Positions 37,507 through 46,845 of a stretch of DNA of 64,000 nt are shown piece by piece. A model generated the notes under the pieces. That model searched no databases, had not been told where the DNA came from, and saw only the letters and a list, made by a program, of their open reading frames with translations. The stretch comes from Pseudomonas sp. Marseille-Q3773 (GTDB lineage Bacteria; Pseudomonadota; Gammaproteobacteria; Pseudomonadales; Pseudomonadaceae): contig NZ_OU745390.1 of assembly GCF_916618955.1 (NCBI RefSeq), positions 868,001 through 932,000 of the forward strand. Reading direction: 5' to 3'. Each line of letters starts with the position of its first letter. The first letter of the stretch is position 1. The position numbers and the translations under genes are program-made.

Positions 37507-39867
37507 GTGGAGTTGCAGCAGGGCTTTGTCCTGACCCGACATTGGCATGACACGCCCGAAGGCACCTGTGTGGAGTTCTGGCTGGCCACCGACCAGGGGC
37601 CGCGGCTGTTGCGCCTGGCGCCGCAGGTGTCGGTGGCGTTCATGCCCCAGGCGCAGGAAGCGCATGCCCGGGTATTGCTGGGCAACGAACCCGGCGTGGA
37701 GCTGCGGGCGTTGCAGCTGAAGGACTTCGACCAGCGCCCGGTGCTGGGCCTGTACTGCCGCCAGCACCGGCAGTTGATGCAACTGGAGCAACGCCTGCGC
37801 ACGGCCGGTATCGAGGTGTTCGAAGCCGATATCCGCCCGCCCGAGCGCTACCTGATGGAGCGCTTCATCACTGCCCCGGTGCAGTTCACCGGCCAGCCTG
37901 ATGCCGAGGGCGTATTGTGCGATGCCCAGCTCAAGCCGTTTCCGGCTTATCGCCCACCGCTGCGCCTGGTGTCTTTGGACATCGAAACCAGCGAGCGTGG
38001 CGAGCTGTACAGCATTGCGCTGGAAGGTTGCGGGCAGCGCCAGGTGTACATGCTCGGCCCGGCGAACGGCGTAGCCGATGACCTCGATTTTGCCCTGCAC
38101 TATTGTGCCGACCGCGCCGCACTACTGGCCTGCCTCAACCAGTGGTTCGCCGCGCACGATCCCGACGCGATCATCGGCTGGAACCTGATCCAGTTCGACC
38201 TGCGCCTGTTGCATGAGCACGCCAGGCTGCTGCAGGTGCCGCTGGTACTGGGGCGCAATGGCGCGCCGCTGACCTTGCGCAGCCACGCCAGTGGCGGCCA
38301 CGTGTTTGCCGATGCCCCGGGTCGGCTGCTGATCGACGGTATCGAGGCACTGCGCTCGGCAACCTGGAGCTTCCCGTCGTTCAGCCTGGAAAGTGTTGCC
38401 CAGACGTTGCTCGGCGAAGGCAAGGCCATCGACACGCCGTACCAGCGCATGGATGAAATCAACCGCCGCTTCGCCGAGGACAAACCGGCCCTGGCACGTT
38501 ACAACCTCAAGGATTGCGAACTGGTCACGCGCATCTTCGCCCATACCCGCCTGCTCGATTTCCTCCTCGAGCGCGCGTCGGTCACCGGCCTTGCCGTGGA
38601 CCGCAGCGGCGGTTCGGTAGCGGCGTTCGGCCATTTGTACATTCCGCAGATGCACCGCCTGGGCTTCGTCGCCCCCAACCTCGGCAGCCGCCCCGAGGAA
38701 GCCAGCCCTGGTGGCTTCGTCATGGATTCGCGCCCGGGCCTGTACGACTCGGTGCTGGTGCTGGACTACAAGAGCCTGTACCCGTCGATCATCCGTACCT
38801 TCCTGATCGACCCGGTCGGGCTGGTCGAAGGTTTGCGCCAGCCCGACGACGAGCATTCAGTGGAAGGTTTCCGGGGGGCACGTTTTTCGCGCAGCCAGCA
38901 TTGCCTGCCGGCCATCGTCGAGCGGGTATGGCAGGGCCGGGAAGCGGCCAAGCGCGAGGGCAACGCGCCGCTGTCACAGGCGTTGAAAATCATCATGAAT
39001 GCCTTCTACGGCGTGCTCGGTTCCAGCGGCTGCCGGTTCTTCGACCCGCGCCTGGCCTCGTCGATCACCCTGCGCGGCCACCAGATCATGCGCCAGACCC
39101 GGGCGTTGATCGAAGCCCAGGGGTATGAGGTGATCTATGGTGATACCGACTCCACCTTCGTCTGGCTGAAAGGGCCACATGAGGACCAGGCCGCGGCCCG
39201 TATCGGCCGTGAGCTGGTGGGCCTGGTCAACCAGTGGTGGCGCGAACACTTGCGCGAGCAGATGCACCTGGAAAGCGCGCTGGAACTGCAGTACGAAGTG
39301 CATTACCGGCGTTTCCTGATGCCCACCATCCGCGGCGCCGACGAAGGCAGCAAGAAGCGTTATGCGGGCCTGGTGCAGCGCGCCGATGGCAGCGAAGAAA
39401 TGGGCTACAAGGGCCTGGAGTCGGTGCGCACCGACTGGTCGCCGCTGGCCCAGCAGTTCCAGCAGGAGCTGTACGGGCGGATATTCCGTGGCGAGCCATT
39501 TCGCGAGTACCTGCGCCAGTACGTGCAACGTACCCTGGCTGGCGAACTCGACAGCCTGCTGGTATACCGCAAGCGCCTGCGCAGGCCGCTGGCCGACTAC
39601 CAGCGCAACGTGCCGCCGCATGTGCGCGCCGCACGCCTGGCCGATGACTATAACCGCCGCCTGGGCCGCCCGCTGCAATACCAGCGCGGTGGCTGGATCA
39701 GCTATGTCATGACCACTGCCGGCCCGGAACCGCTGGAGAACCTGCAAGCGCCGGTCGACTATGAGCATTATCTGTCACGCCAGCTGCAACCGGTGGCCGA
39801 CGCCATCCTGCCGTTCGTGGGAGAAGGCTTCGGTGCCCTTGTGGATCAGCAATTGCCGCTGTTCTGA
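37507..39867 (+). CDS. polB: DNA polymerase II (family B)
   Basis: 786 residues, close to E. coli Pol II (783). Exonuclease block I is [10 protein letters not shown] (Asp158, Glu160). Polymerase motif A is [17 protein letters not shown], motif [16 protein letters not shown], and motif [11 protein letters not shown] with Asp546 and Asp548. It is a proofreading repair polymerase that restarts stalled forks and bypasses lesions. The start is a GTG with AGAGG nine bases upstream. I see no CTG-N10-CAG LexA box in the 127 bases before it, so SOS control is not evident. Confidence 0.95.
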   Translation: MELQQGFVLTRHWHDTPEGTCVEFWLATDQGPRLLRLAPQVSVAFMPQAQEAHARVLLGNEPGVELRALQLKDFDQRPVLGLYCRQHRQLMQLEQRLRTAGIEVFEADIRPPERYLMERFITAPVQFTGQPDAEGVLCDAQLKPFPAYRPPLRLVSLDIETSERGELYSIALEGCGQRQVYMLGPANGVADDLDFALHYCADRAALLACLNQWFAAHDPDAIIGWNLIQFDLRLLHEHARLLQVPLVLGRNGAPLTLRSHASGGHVFADAPGRLLIDGIEALRSATWSFPSFSLESVAQTLLGEGKAIDTPYQRMDEINRRFAEDKPALARYNLKDCELVTRIFAHTRLLDFLLERASVTGLAVDRSGGSVAAFGHLYIPQMHRLGFVAPNLGSRPEEASPGGFVMDSRPGLYDSVLVLDYKSLYPSIIRTFLIDPVGLVEGLRQPDDEHSVEGFRGARFSRSQHCLPAIVERVWQGREAAKREGNAPLSQALKIIMNAFYGVLGSSGCRFFDPRLASSITLRGHQIMRQTRALIEAQGYEVIYGDTDSTFVWLKGPHEDQAAARIGRELVGLVNQWWREHLREQMHLESALELQYEVHYRRFLMPTIRGADEGSKKRYAGLVQRADGSEEMGYKGLESVRTDWSPLAQQFQQELYGRIFRGEPFREYLRQYVQRTLAGELDSLLVYRKRLRRPLADYQRNVPPHVRAARLADDYNRRLGRPLQYQRGGWISYVMTTAGPEPLENLQAPVDYEHYLSRQLQPVADAILPFVGEGFGALVDQQLPLF

Positions 39868-39999
39868 GCCGGGGTGGCAGCCCGTCCGTTGACGATCTTC
39901 CAGCTGTGCTGAGGCGGAGGGCAGCCAGGTATTAAATATCTAGCCGCCGGCTTGCCTGGCAACTGCTTAGGCTCGGGTCTTCATCCAACGGAGACACGC

Positions 40000-42900
40000 A
40001 TGATGCCTGGCAGCCCCGACCAACCGCTACACTCACCCATGACCGCAGAGCAGGCCTTCCAGGACGCAATCATCGCGGAGCGCTTGCCGGGCTGGCTGGG
40101 TTCGGCCACCCCGGCGCAAGTGCAGGCGCTGTCGCAGGCCATGACCCTGAGCCTGTACTTCCGCCAGCGCGTCAGTGCAGTGCTGGGGCAGATCCAGGGC
40201 ATCGACCGGTTTGCCAGGCCCTTGCTGCAAGCGGCGTTGGACCTGCCCGCGACGATCGACCTCGGGACCTTGCAGTTTCGCCAGGGCCGCCGTGAGCCGG
40301 TGATCAACTATCAGCCTGTGGGCAGCCACCTGACCACGGTGGTCTATGAACAGATCCCCTTGCTTGAAGCCGCATTGCGCAATTTCACGGCTGACCAGGC
40401 GGTGGAGGGCGGGCAACCCATCGGTAATGGCCTGCTGGGGGCGGCAGAGGGGCACACCTTGCCAACGGCCTGCGATTTCGCGGCGCTGTGTCGCGGCCTC
40501 GACCTGGGTGGGCAATATCAGGCTCACCTGAGGTCGATCCTGCTGGCACCTGCAAGCGATGACGCGACGCCAAAGGTAGAGTCGCTGATTGCCCGGGCGC
40601 AGCGCTATGCGATGCTGGTCGATGCGCATGTCGCCTGGATCAGCGGCCACGTCAGCGAAGCGGAGCACCAGCTACTGGTGGACTTCTGCGGGTTGTACAC
40701 GCCCTTGCAGCTTGACGGGCGACCGGTGCAGGCCAAGCGTCTGAAGCTGCTGGGTACTTGGCTTGAACAGGTCGTCGTGCTCGACGTGCGCGATGAAACC
40801 TTCAGCCCGCTTTACAGCAGCACGGCGCGGGTTCTGGTGCATATTCCGGGTGACCCGCAGGGCGCCTGGCGGGCATTCCCTGACTTGCGGCATTTCGCCA
40901 ATGCCTTGGGCAAGCGCTTGCGAACCCCGCAGTACCAGCGCTTTTTCAGCCGCTTCGTACGCCGGCGCGACAGCCAGACGTTCTTCGCTGCGGTGATTGC
41001 CGGCTACCAGGGTGTTTCCGACCTTGCCAACATCAGCCTCGGGGAACACATGCAAGCCCTCCCTCCGCCAGTGTTCGAGGCCTTGGCCCAGGCGCGCATC
41101 GAGCAACTGATGGATGACGCCGCGATGATCGCGGTGCCGACCCGCAACGTCGATGCCGAGCTACAGAAGGCTCATGACCAGCGCTTGGCTGCCGAAGGCT
41201 GGGCCCTGCTCAACCTGGCGGCATTGTTTGTACCGGTGATCGGTGTCGGCCTGTTGGCGGTGACGGCGTGGGAACTGCTGGGAGAAGTGTTCCATGGCAT
41301 CGAGGCCTGGCACGATGGCGATACCAGCGAAGCGCTGGACCACGTACTGAATGTAGCCAGCGACGTGGCAGTAATGGCCGCGACGGTGGCGGGTGCCAGC
41401 GCGATGCGCGGCCTGTGGAACAGGTCGGCAATCGTCGACAGCCTGGTCCCGGTGCGGCTCGAGGATGGCACCAGGCGTTTGTGGCTGCCGGCCCTCGCAC
41501 CGTTCCGTAGCGTGCTGCCGGCGCAGGCGAGCGCAGGCGACAGCGAGGGTATCCAGCGACTCGGCGAGCAAGCCTGGGTGGAAATGGACGGCCATCATTA
41601 CGCGGTCGTCGCGGACCGGCTACCGGGGCAGTGGCGCCTGCGGACACAGGCCGGCCATGCACCGCGCCTGCAGCACAACGGCGCCGGTGCCTGGCGGCTG
41701 TGGTGCGAACAGCCCGCGCAGTGGGACGGCCAAGGTTATCTGCTACGCCGCCTGGGGGGCGAATTTGCCAGGCTCGATGACGAGCAGGTGGAGCTGTTCA
41801 TGGCGACCCATGCCCTCGACAGTGCACAACTTCGCGGCCTGCATGTGCATGGCCATGCCCCCGGGGCAGGCATGCGCGACAGCGCCATGCGCTTCAACCT
41901 TGACCGGCGCATCCGCCAGGTGGTGAGCCAACTGCGCGGTGGTGTGCAGGTCATCGATGCTGCCGTGCTGGAACATGCCCGCAGGCTGCCGGGCGCGGCG
42001 GGGCTCACTGACCAGGCGCTGGCCGAGCTTGCCTGGGCACAGCGACGGGCGTTGTTCGAGCGCGTGTATGTCGCAGAACAGGGCAGCCAAGGGCAGGATA
42101 TCGCGACCTTGCGCCGCTTGTTCCCGGGGCTGCATGACCGGCAGGCTGCCGCCTTGCTGCGTGATGCGCGGCCGGCTGACCGGCAACGGCTGCTCGACAC
42201 CGGGCGGGTGTCGCTGAGCCTCGCCGCCGCTGCCCGGGAAGCCGCGCTGGAAGCACGGGTGGTACGGGTATACGAAGGGCTTTTTCTGGACACGCCACAG
42301 GGGGCCGACCTGGCGAGGGCCGTGCTGGGCTTGAGCGAGCAACTGCCAGGGCTGGCCAGCGGCGTTCGCTGGCGGTTGTTCGAAGGGGCGCTCGACGGGC
42401 CAAGGCTGGCGGGCAGCGAGCAATGCGAGGGTTGTTTCGACCTGGTCCATCTGCACGGGCAGTTCCAGCTACACGGCGCGCATGGCGTGCTCGGAGAGCC
42501 GGGTGAACTGTTTGCGGTGATTGCTGCTGCGTACGATGAAAGCCAGCAGGCCGCATTGGGCGTGGGTGACCCCTTCGCCCACAACCTGCGCGTGCTGGTC
42601 GGGCGCCAGGCCCTGCAGCAACGCGCGCTGATACGCCGTCTGTTGGGCCACGCCGAACCGGCCGGCTGGTTCCGGCCACCCCGGCGGTTGCCGGACGGGC
42701 GCATTGGCTACCCGCTGAGCGGACGCGGCGATGGTGCCGGGCGGCGGGCCAGGCCGCAGGGGGTGTTCGCCTCGTTGCGTGCCATCTACCCTTCGTACAC
42801 CGACGCGCAGGTGCTGGCCTGGGTCAACGACGCACAGCAGGCCGGGCGCCGCCCCGAGGACGAACTGGCCAGCCTCATGCGTGAACTGGAAACGCTGCAG

Positions 42901-44526
42901 ACGCATCTGCACGCCTGGGTACACATGGGCACGAGTACGTTGGAACGCGGAGAACGCAGCTACCTGCGCGATACGCTGGTCAATTGCTGGCAACGCAGCG
43001 CTGTGCGCACGGCCGGGGTGGACGGCCTGCCCTCGGGGTATCGCCTGAGCCTGTGGGCAGTGACCCTGCAAAGGTTGCCGGAGTTGCCGGAACAGGTCAG
43101 CTTCGGCCACGTGCACGAGCTGTCGATGATGGGCCTGGGGCTACGCGAAGTCTCCCCGGGGTTCTTGCGTGCTTTCCCCCGCTTGCAAGTGCTGGAACTC
43201 TCCGGCAACGAGCTGACCCGGGTTCCGGCAGACCTGCAGCGCCTGGCGCATTTGCGCGAGCTGGACCTGTTCGGCAACAACATTGTGCTGGATACCGCGC
43301 AGGCCATGACGCTTGCCAACTGCGAGGCGCTGGAATACGTCAATCTCTCGTACAACCCACTGGGCCGCACCTTCCCACTGTACCGCCTCGATCGCCTTGC
43401 CCGGCTGCACTTGCGCAACACGGGCATCAGCGAATTCCCTCCGGCGCTGCTGGACCGCCTGGAACTGGTAATCGCCGACCTGCGCGGCAACCAGATCACC
43501 GAATTGCCGCAGCGCTTCTATCGCTCACCGTCGGTCAGCAGCTACGTGTTGCTCGACGGTAACCCGCTGACTGCCGAAGCTGCCCAGCGGCTGCAGGTGT
43601 TCAGGCAGGCGCATGCCATCCCCCTTGAACAGGAGGTGATCGCCCCGGCTGCATCGGTCCGCCTGCGTTGGCTGGATGCTGCCGATAGTGCTTTGCGACC
43701 TGAACAGTCTTCCGCCTGGGATGAACTGATGACTGAGCCCGGTGCTGCGGATTTCTTCAACCTGCTGCGCAGGTTGCAGGAAACCGCGGATTTCCGAACG
43801 CATCGCCAGGCCTTGGCGAACCGGGTGTTCGACATGCTGATTGCCATGCGTGACTACAGTTCGCTGCGCGAAGAACTGTTCAGGCGCGCGACCGATACAC
43901 TCACGTGCCAGGATAGCGTCACGTTGTGCTTCAGCAACCTGGAACTGCATATGCTGGTCTGGCGAGCACGGGTGGATGCTGCAGGGGGGAATCAAGAGGC
44001 CGCATTGCTGCAGCTGGGGCGGCGTCTGTGGCGCCTGGACGAGGTGGACCGCATTGCCCTCGAGGACATCCAGGCGAGGCGGGCCGATGGCGCAGACCCG
44101 GACGAAATCGAAGTGGGGCTTGCCTATCGTATTGGCCTGCGCGACAGCCTGGACTTGCCGGCGCAGCCGGGCGACATGCTGTTCGCCGAGGTTGGCGGCG
44201 TGACTGCGCAGCGCCTGGAACAGGCGCGGGCGCGGGTAGAGGAGGCCGAAACCACGGAGCACCTTGCCGCATCGCTGGTGGCCCGTGAATTCTGGGAAGA
44301 GCATTTGCTCAGGAACCATGCCGAGCGCCTGGAGGCGTTCAATGCGCCTTACCAGGAGCGCTCCAACCGGTTGATGGAGGCTGCCGAAAGCATGCCGGAA
44401 GCCGAGTACATGGCCCAATACGCGACCTTGCAACGCGAGCGTGATGAAGCACGCCATGCACTGCTGTTGACGCTTACCCGGGAGGCCCTGGAGGCCGATC
44501 CAGCGTCGCGCTCGGCAGGGCAATGA
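40000..44526 (+). CDS. LRR-NEL effector-type protein (putative E3 ubiquitin ligase)
   Basis: 1508 residues, soluble overall, no signal peptide. The N-terminal part is of the DUF6543 (dermonecrotic-toxin-like) kind: AERLPGWLGSATPAQVQALS, then a long helical body. Hydrophobic helices lie near residues 404-430 and 455-472. Leucine-rich repeats span about 1041-1198 (LRELDLFGNNIVL; LEYVNLSYNPL; YVLLDGNPLTAEAAQ). A C-terminal NEL domain follows, with the Cys-x-Asp site TLTCQDSVTL (Cys1303). NEL proteins such as IpaH/SspH are E3 ubiquitin ligases injected into host cells. CGGAG lies 6 bases before the ATG. No type III secretion gene is near, so the delivery route is unknown. It is alone, between polB and a DUF4174 gene. 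Confidence 0.85.
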   Translation: MMPGSPDQPLHSPMTAEQAFQDAIIAERLPGWLGSATPAQVQALSQAMTLSLYFRQRVSAVLGQIQGIDRFARPLLQAALDLPATIDLGTLQFRQGRREPVINYQPVGSHLTTVVYEQIPLLEAALRNFTADQAVEGGQPIGNGLLGAAEGHTLPTACDFAALCRGLDLGGQYQAHLRSILLAPASDDATPKVESLIARAQRYAMLVDAHVAWISGHVSEAEHQLLVDFCGLYTPLQLDGRPVQAKRLKLLGTWLEQVVVLDVRDETFSPLYSSTARVLVHIPGDPQGAWRAFPDLRHFANALGKRLRTPQYQRFFSRFVRRRDSQTFFAAVIAGYQGVSDLANISLGEHMQALPPPVFEALAQARIEQLMDDAAMIAVPTRNVDAELQKAHDQRLAAEGWALLNLAALFVPVIGVGLLAVTAWELLGEVFHGIEAWHDGDTSEALDHVLNVASDVAVMAATVAGASAMRGLWNRSAIVDSLVPVRLEDGTRRLWLPALAPFRSVLPAQASAGDSEGIQRLGEQAWVEMDGHHYAVVADRLPGQWRLRTQAGHAPRLQHNGAGAWRLWCEQPAQWDGQGYLLRRLGGEFARLDDEQVELFMATHALDSAQLRGLHVHGHAPGAGMRDSAMRFNLDRRIRQVVSQLRGGVQVIDAAVLEHARRLPGAAGLTDQALAELAWAQRRALFERVYVAEQGSQGQDIATLRRLFPGLHDRQAAALLRDARPADRQRLLDTGRVSLSLAAAAREAALEARVVRVYEGLFLDTPQGADLARAVLGLSEQLPGLASGVRWRLFEGALDGPRLAGSEQCEGCFDLVHLHGQFQLHGAHGVLGEPGELFAVIAAAYDESQQAALGVGDPFAHNLRVLVGRQALQQRALIRRLLGHAEPAGWFRPPRRLPDGRIGYPLSGRGDGAGRRARPQGVFASLRAIYPSYTDAQVLAWVNDAQQAGRRPEDELASLMRELETLQTHLHAWVHMGTSTLERGERSYLRDTLVNCWQRSAVRTAGVDGLPSGYRLSLWAVTLQRLPELPEQVSFGHVHELSMMGLGLREVSPGFLRAFPRLQVLELSGNELTRVPADLQRLAHLRELDLFGNNIVLDTAQAMTLANCEALEYVNLSYNPLGRTFPLYRLDRLARLHLRNTGISEFPPALLDRLELVIADLRGNQITELPQRFYRSPSVSSYVLLDGNPLTAEAAQRLQVFRQAHAIPLEQEVIAPAASVRLRWLDAADSALRPEQSSAWDELMTEPGAADFFNLLRRLQETADFRTHRQALANRVFDMLIAMRDYSSLREELFRRATDTLTCQDSVTLCFSNLELHMLVWRARVDAAGGNQEAALLQLGRRLWRLDEVDRIALEDIQARRADGADPDEIEVGLAYRIGLRDSLDLPAQPGDMLFAEVGGVTAQRLEQARARVEEAETTEHLAASLVAREFWEEHLLRNHAERLEAFNAPYQERSNRLMEAAESMPEAEYMAQYATLQRERDEARHALLLTLTREALEADPASRSAGQ

Positions 44527-44707
44527 GGCACCCGTGGGCTATGCTCAGCTTCGGGCACTGGTGTTTCCCGGGGGGCGGCGCACCGTCAAGGAAATGCCAG
44601 GTTACCTTTGCCAGCGCCGTGATCGTGCTGGTTGGTTTAGGCTCGCACGTAGGATCTTTCTCCATGATCTGTAGTCTTTGGTTAATCGAGAGAATAAGGA
44701 GATACAC

Positions 44708-45259
44708 ATGCTCGTTCGGTCACTGACCCTCGCCACCTTGCTTGCTGTTGCCGGTCCGCTTTTCGCCGCAGACAGCGATGCGCCATTGGCCAAGGAACTG
44801 GGCAAGGCCAGGCCATTGGTGGTTATCGCCCCGAGCAGCGCCGACCCGACCTTGCGCGGGTTGAACGAGGCGTTGAAAGACCCGGCCACCCAGGCAGCGT
44901 TCAAGGAACGCGGCCTGGTGCTGTACAGCGTCGCCAGCATGATGGGCAAGCGTGAGGACAAGAACCTCGAACAGCAGACCACCATGGCCCTTATTCGGGA
45001 ACTTAAACTCGGCGCGAGCAAGGGTACCAAGGTGATCCTGGTGGGCAAGGACGGCGAGCGGCATGTGCTCAAGGACGACGACAGCGGCGAGGCTATCGAC
45101 CCACAGACGATCTTCAAGGCGGTCGATGAGCTGCCCGCCAGCGAAAAAGCGCTCACGGCGCCCGAGCCTGTAGCCGCAGCGCCGGAAACCAAGGCCAAGG
45201 ACAGCAAGCCGGCCAAGCCAGCCAAACCGACCGCTCCGCCCAAGCCGCTGGAAGACTGA
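44708..45259 (+). CDS. DUF4174 periplasmic protein
   Basis: 183 residues. A signal peptide (LVRSLTLATLLAVAGPLFAA) is followed by a compact thioredoxin-like DUF4174 domain (KARPLVVIAPSSADPTLRGL, FKERGLVLYSVASMMGK, TKVILVGKDGERHVLKDD) without Cys. The C-terminal tail is a disordered Lys/Pro/Ala run (about residues 150-183). DUF4174 proteins are periplasmic and of unknown function. AAGGAG lies 6 bases before the ATG. A strong terminator follows, so it is transcribed apart from the RiPP operon just downstream. Confidence 0.8.
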   Translation: MLVRSLTLATLLAVAGPLFAADSDAPLAKELGKARPLVVIAPSSADPTLRGLNEALKDPATQAAFKERGLVLYSVASMMGKREDKNLEQQTTMALIRELKLGASKGTKVILVGKDGERHVLKDDDSGEAIDPQTIFKAVDELPASEKALTAPEPVAAAPETKAKDSKPAKPAKPTAPPKPLED

Positions 45260-45265
45260 GTGGCT

Positions 45266-45289
45266 CGGCCCCGGCGCCCGCCGGGGCCG
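45266..45289 (+). terminator. Terminator after the DUF4174 gene
   Basis: Perfect 10-base stem CGGCCCCGGC / GCCGGGGCCG with a 4-base loop, 7 bases after the stop codon. It separates the DUF4174 gene from the hvf operon. Confidence 0.8.
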
Positions 45290-45303
45290 CTTGCAGCCTG
45301 GTT

Positions 45304-45318
45304 TGTATCTGACTGTAT
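45304..45318 (+). promoter_or_regulatory. Direct repeat TGTAT-N5-TGTAT upstream of hvfA
   Basis: TGTAT-CTGAC-TGTAT followed immediately by ATGGCC, 111 bases before the hvfA start. The same arrangement, including ATGGCC, is at 50946-50966 between the two-component genes and DUF2790. Repeats one helical turn apart are what OmpR-family regulators bind, so this is the likely response-regulator site. Confidence 0.55.
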
Positions 45319-45334
45319 ATGGCCACGCTGCTGA

Positions 45335-45355
45335 GCGGTTTTCATACAAAACCGC
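45335..45355 (+). promoter_or_regulatory. Dyad in the hvfA promoter or leader
   Basis: GCGGTTTT-CATAC-AAAACCGC, perfect 8-base arms with a 5-base centre, 16 bases downstream of the direct repeat and 74 bases before hvfA. It may be an operator or a 5' hairpin in the mRNA. Confidence 0.45.
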
Positions 45356-45429
45356 GCCCCCCGCGATACATCCCCGACAAACCGCAACGGCCTAATGGCT
45401 CCACATCCCAACCACAGTGGAGCATCACC

Positions 45430-45921
45430 ATGACACATGTACGAAGCACGCTCGGCCTGCTTGGCGCCGCCCTGATCGGCAGCATGGCCCTTGGCAGCAG
45501 CGCATTCGCTGTCGAACCCCTGGCCCAGGGTTACCAGCTGGCTTCGGCCAAGGTGGCCGGCGAAGGCAAATGTGGTGAGGGCAAGTGCGGGGCCAGCGCC
45601 AAGGCCACCCAGGGCGAAGGCAAGTGCGGTGAAGGCAAGTGTGGCGCCAGTGCCAAGGCCGGCGCCGAGGGCAAATGTGGCGAAGGCAAGTGCGGCGATG
45701 CGTCGTTCGCCAGAACCGACACCAACCACGACGGCAAGGTGTCGCGTGACGAGTTCGTTGCAGTGGCCAAGGACCGCGCCGGCGACTTCGACAAGATCGA
45801 CCGCAACCACGATGGCTACATTTCCGAACAGGAAGCTGCCGACCATCTCAAGGCGATCTACCAAGCCAATGGCAAGCGCATGCCCGAAGGGCTGTTCAGC
45901 CACCTGAGCGGCAAGCCCTGA
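45430..45921 (+). CDS. hvfA: MNIO-RiPP precursor (HvfA/bufferin type) fused to EF-hand domain
   Basis: 163 residues. The signal peptide (about 1-27) ends GSSAFA-VEP. Three tandem EGKCGEGKCG blocks (residues 45-54, 63-72, 80-89; Cys48, 53, 66, 71, 83, 88) are the modification motif of HvfA-type precursors, in which MNIO enzymes turn Cys into oxazolone-thioamide groups that bind copper. Residues 97-108 and 124-135 are two canonical EF-hand loops (DTNHDGKVSRDE; DRNHDGYISEQE), which predict calcium binding. The product would act in the periplasm as a metal-binding ribosomal peptide. GGAG lies 8 bases before the ATG. The enzyme and partner genes follow. Modification itself is inferred. Confidence 0.85.
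   Translation: MTHVRSTLGLLGAALIGSMALGSSAFAVEPLAQGYQLASAKVAGEGKCGEGKCGASAKATQGEGKCGEGKCGASAKAGAEGKCGEGKCGDASFARTDTNHDGKVSRDEFVAVAKDRAGDFDKIDRNHDGYISEQEAADHLKAIYQANGKRMPEGLFSHLSGKP
45562..45696 (+). repeat. Tandem coding repeats of the precursor core
   Basis: Three degenerate copies encode the EGKCGEGKCG blocks; starts are spaced 54 and then 51 bases. Copies 1 and 2 extend into a shared GASAKA linker. Third-base differences between copies (AAA/AAG, TGT/TGC) show they have diverged while the peptide stayed constant. Confidence 0.8.
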
Positions 45922-45943
45922 GCCGTTGCCCCCCCTGTAAGCG

Positions 45944-45976
45944 CAACGCCCCTCCTGCTGGCCAGGCGGGGCGTTG
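45944..45976 (+). terminator. Hairpin between hvfA and hvfB (attenuator-like)
   Basis: Perfect 9-base arms CAACGCCCC and GGGGCGTTG around a 15-base loop. It is 22 bases after the hvfA stop and 20 before the hvfB start, without a U-run. It probably causes partial termination or protects the precursor mRNA, so that more precursor than enzyme is made. Confidence 0.6.
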
Positions 45977-45996
45977 TGCCTGTTGGAGATCTTTCC

Positions 45997-46845
45997 ATGC
46001 ACCCAACGCATTTACCCGCCGCCCCCCTGCAAGCGGGGCTTGGCCTGCGCCGCGGCCTGATGTCGGAACTGCTGGCCCTGGAGGCCGGCGTGGTGGACTT
46101 TCTCGAATGCGCCCCGGAAAACTGGATTGCCGTGGGCGGTGCCTACGGCAAGGGGCTGGCGCAACTGGCCGAACGTTTTGCCATTGCCTGCCACGGCTTG
46201 TCGTTGTCGCTGGGCGGCAGCGCACCGCTGGACCTGCGGTTCCTCGAGCAGACACGGCGCTTTCTCGAGCGCCACCAGGTGCAGCTATACAGCGAACACC
46301 TGAGCTACTGCAGCGACGACGGCCACCTGTACGACCTGATGCCCCTGCCATTTACCGATGAAGCCGTGCGCCATGTGGCCGCACGTATCCGCCAGGTCCA
46401 GGAGCATCTGGGGCGGCGGATAGCCGTGGAAAACATCAGCTACTATGCCGCGCCTTACCAGGCCATGAGTGAGCTCGACTTCATCCGGGCGGTGCTCGAC
46501 GAGGCTGATTGCGACCTGCTGCTGGACGTCAACAACGTGTTCGTCAATGCCTGCAACCACGGTTACCAGGCCCAGGCATTTATTGCAGGCCTGCCCAAGG
46601 CCCGGGTGGTCGGCATGCACATAGCCGGCCACTACGACGAAGCGCTCGACCTCAAGGTCGACACCCATGGCGCTGCGGTAAAGGAAGAGGTGTGGGCGCT
46701 GTACGCAGTTGCCTGCGCGCGCTTTGGCGTGCAACCGACGGTGCTCGAACGCGACTTCAACTACCCGCCGCTCACTGAACTGCTGGCCGAGACGGCGCGC
46801 ATTCGCCAGGTGCAGCACGCCGCGGGAGGGCACGCTAATGGATGA
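45997..46845 (+). CDS. hvfB: MNIO (DUF692) enzyme HvfB/BufB
   Basis: 282 residues, TIM-barrel type multinuclear non-heme iron oxidase. Metal ligands characteristic of DUF692 are readable: [47 protein letters not shown] and LERDFNYP. These enzymes use a mixed-valent iron cluster and oxygen to modify Cys in precursor peptides. The ATG at 45997 has GGAG eight bases upstream; a GTG at 45976 is less likely because it sits in the hairpin. The 3' end overlaps hvfC by 8 bases. Confidence 0.92.
   Translation: MHPTHLPAAPLQAGLGLRRGLMSELLALEAGVVDFLECAPENWIAVGGAYGKGLAQLAERFAIACHGLSLSLGGSAPLDLRFLEQTRRFLERHQVQLYSEHLSYCSDDGHLYDLMPLPFTDEAVRHVAARIRQVQEHLGRRIAVENISYYAAPYQAMSELDFIRAVLDEADCDLLLDVNNVFVNACNHGYQAQAFIAGLPKARVVGMHIAGHYDEALDLKVDTHGAAVKEEVWALYAVACARFGVQPTVLERDFNYPPLTELLAETARIRQVQHAAGGHANG

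Noticed and set aside
45314-45332. Possible LexA box (CTGTATATGGCCACG)
   Set aside because: The left half looks SOS-like, but no ACAG follows at the needed distance. The direct-repeat reading explains the sequence better.
45562-45696. Could the repeats be a CRISPR-like or non-coding array?
   Set aside because: They are in frame, encode conserved EGKCG blocks and have no unique spacers.
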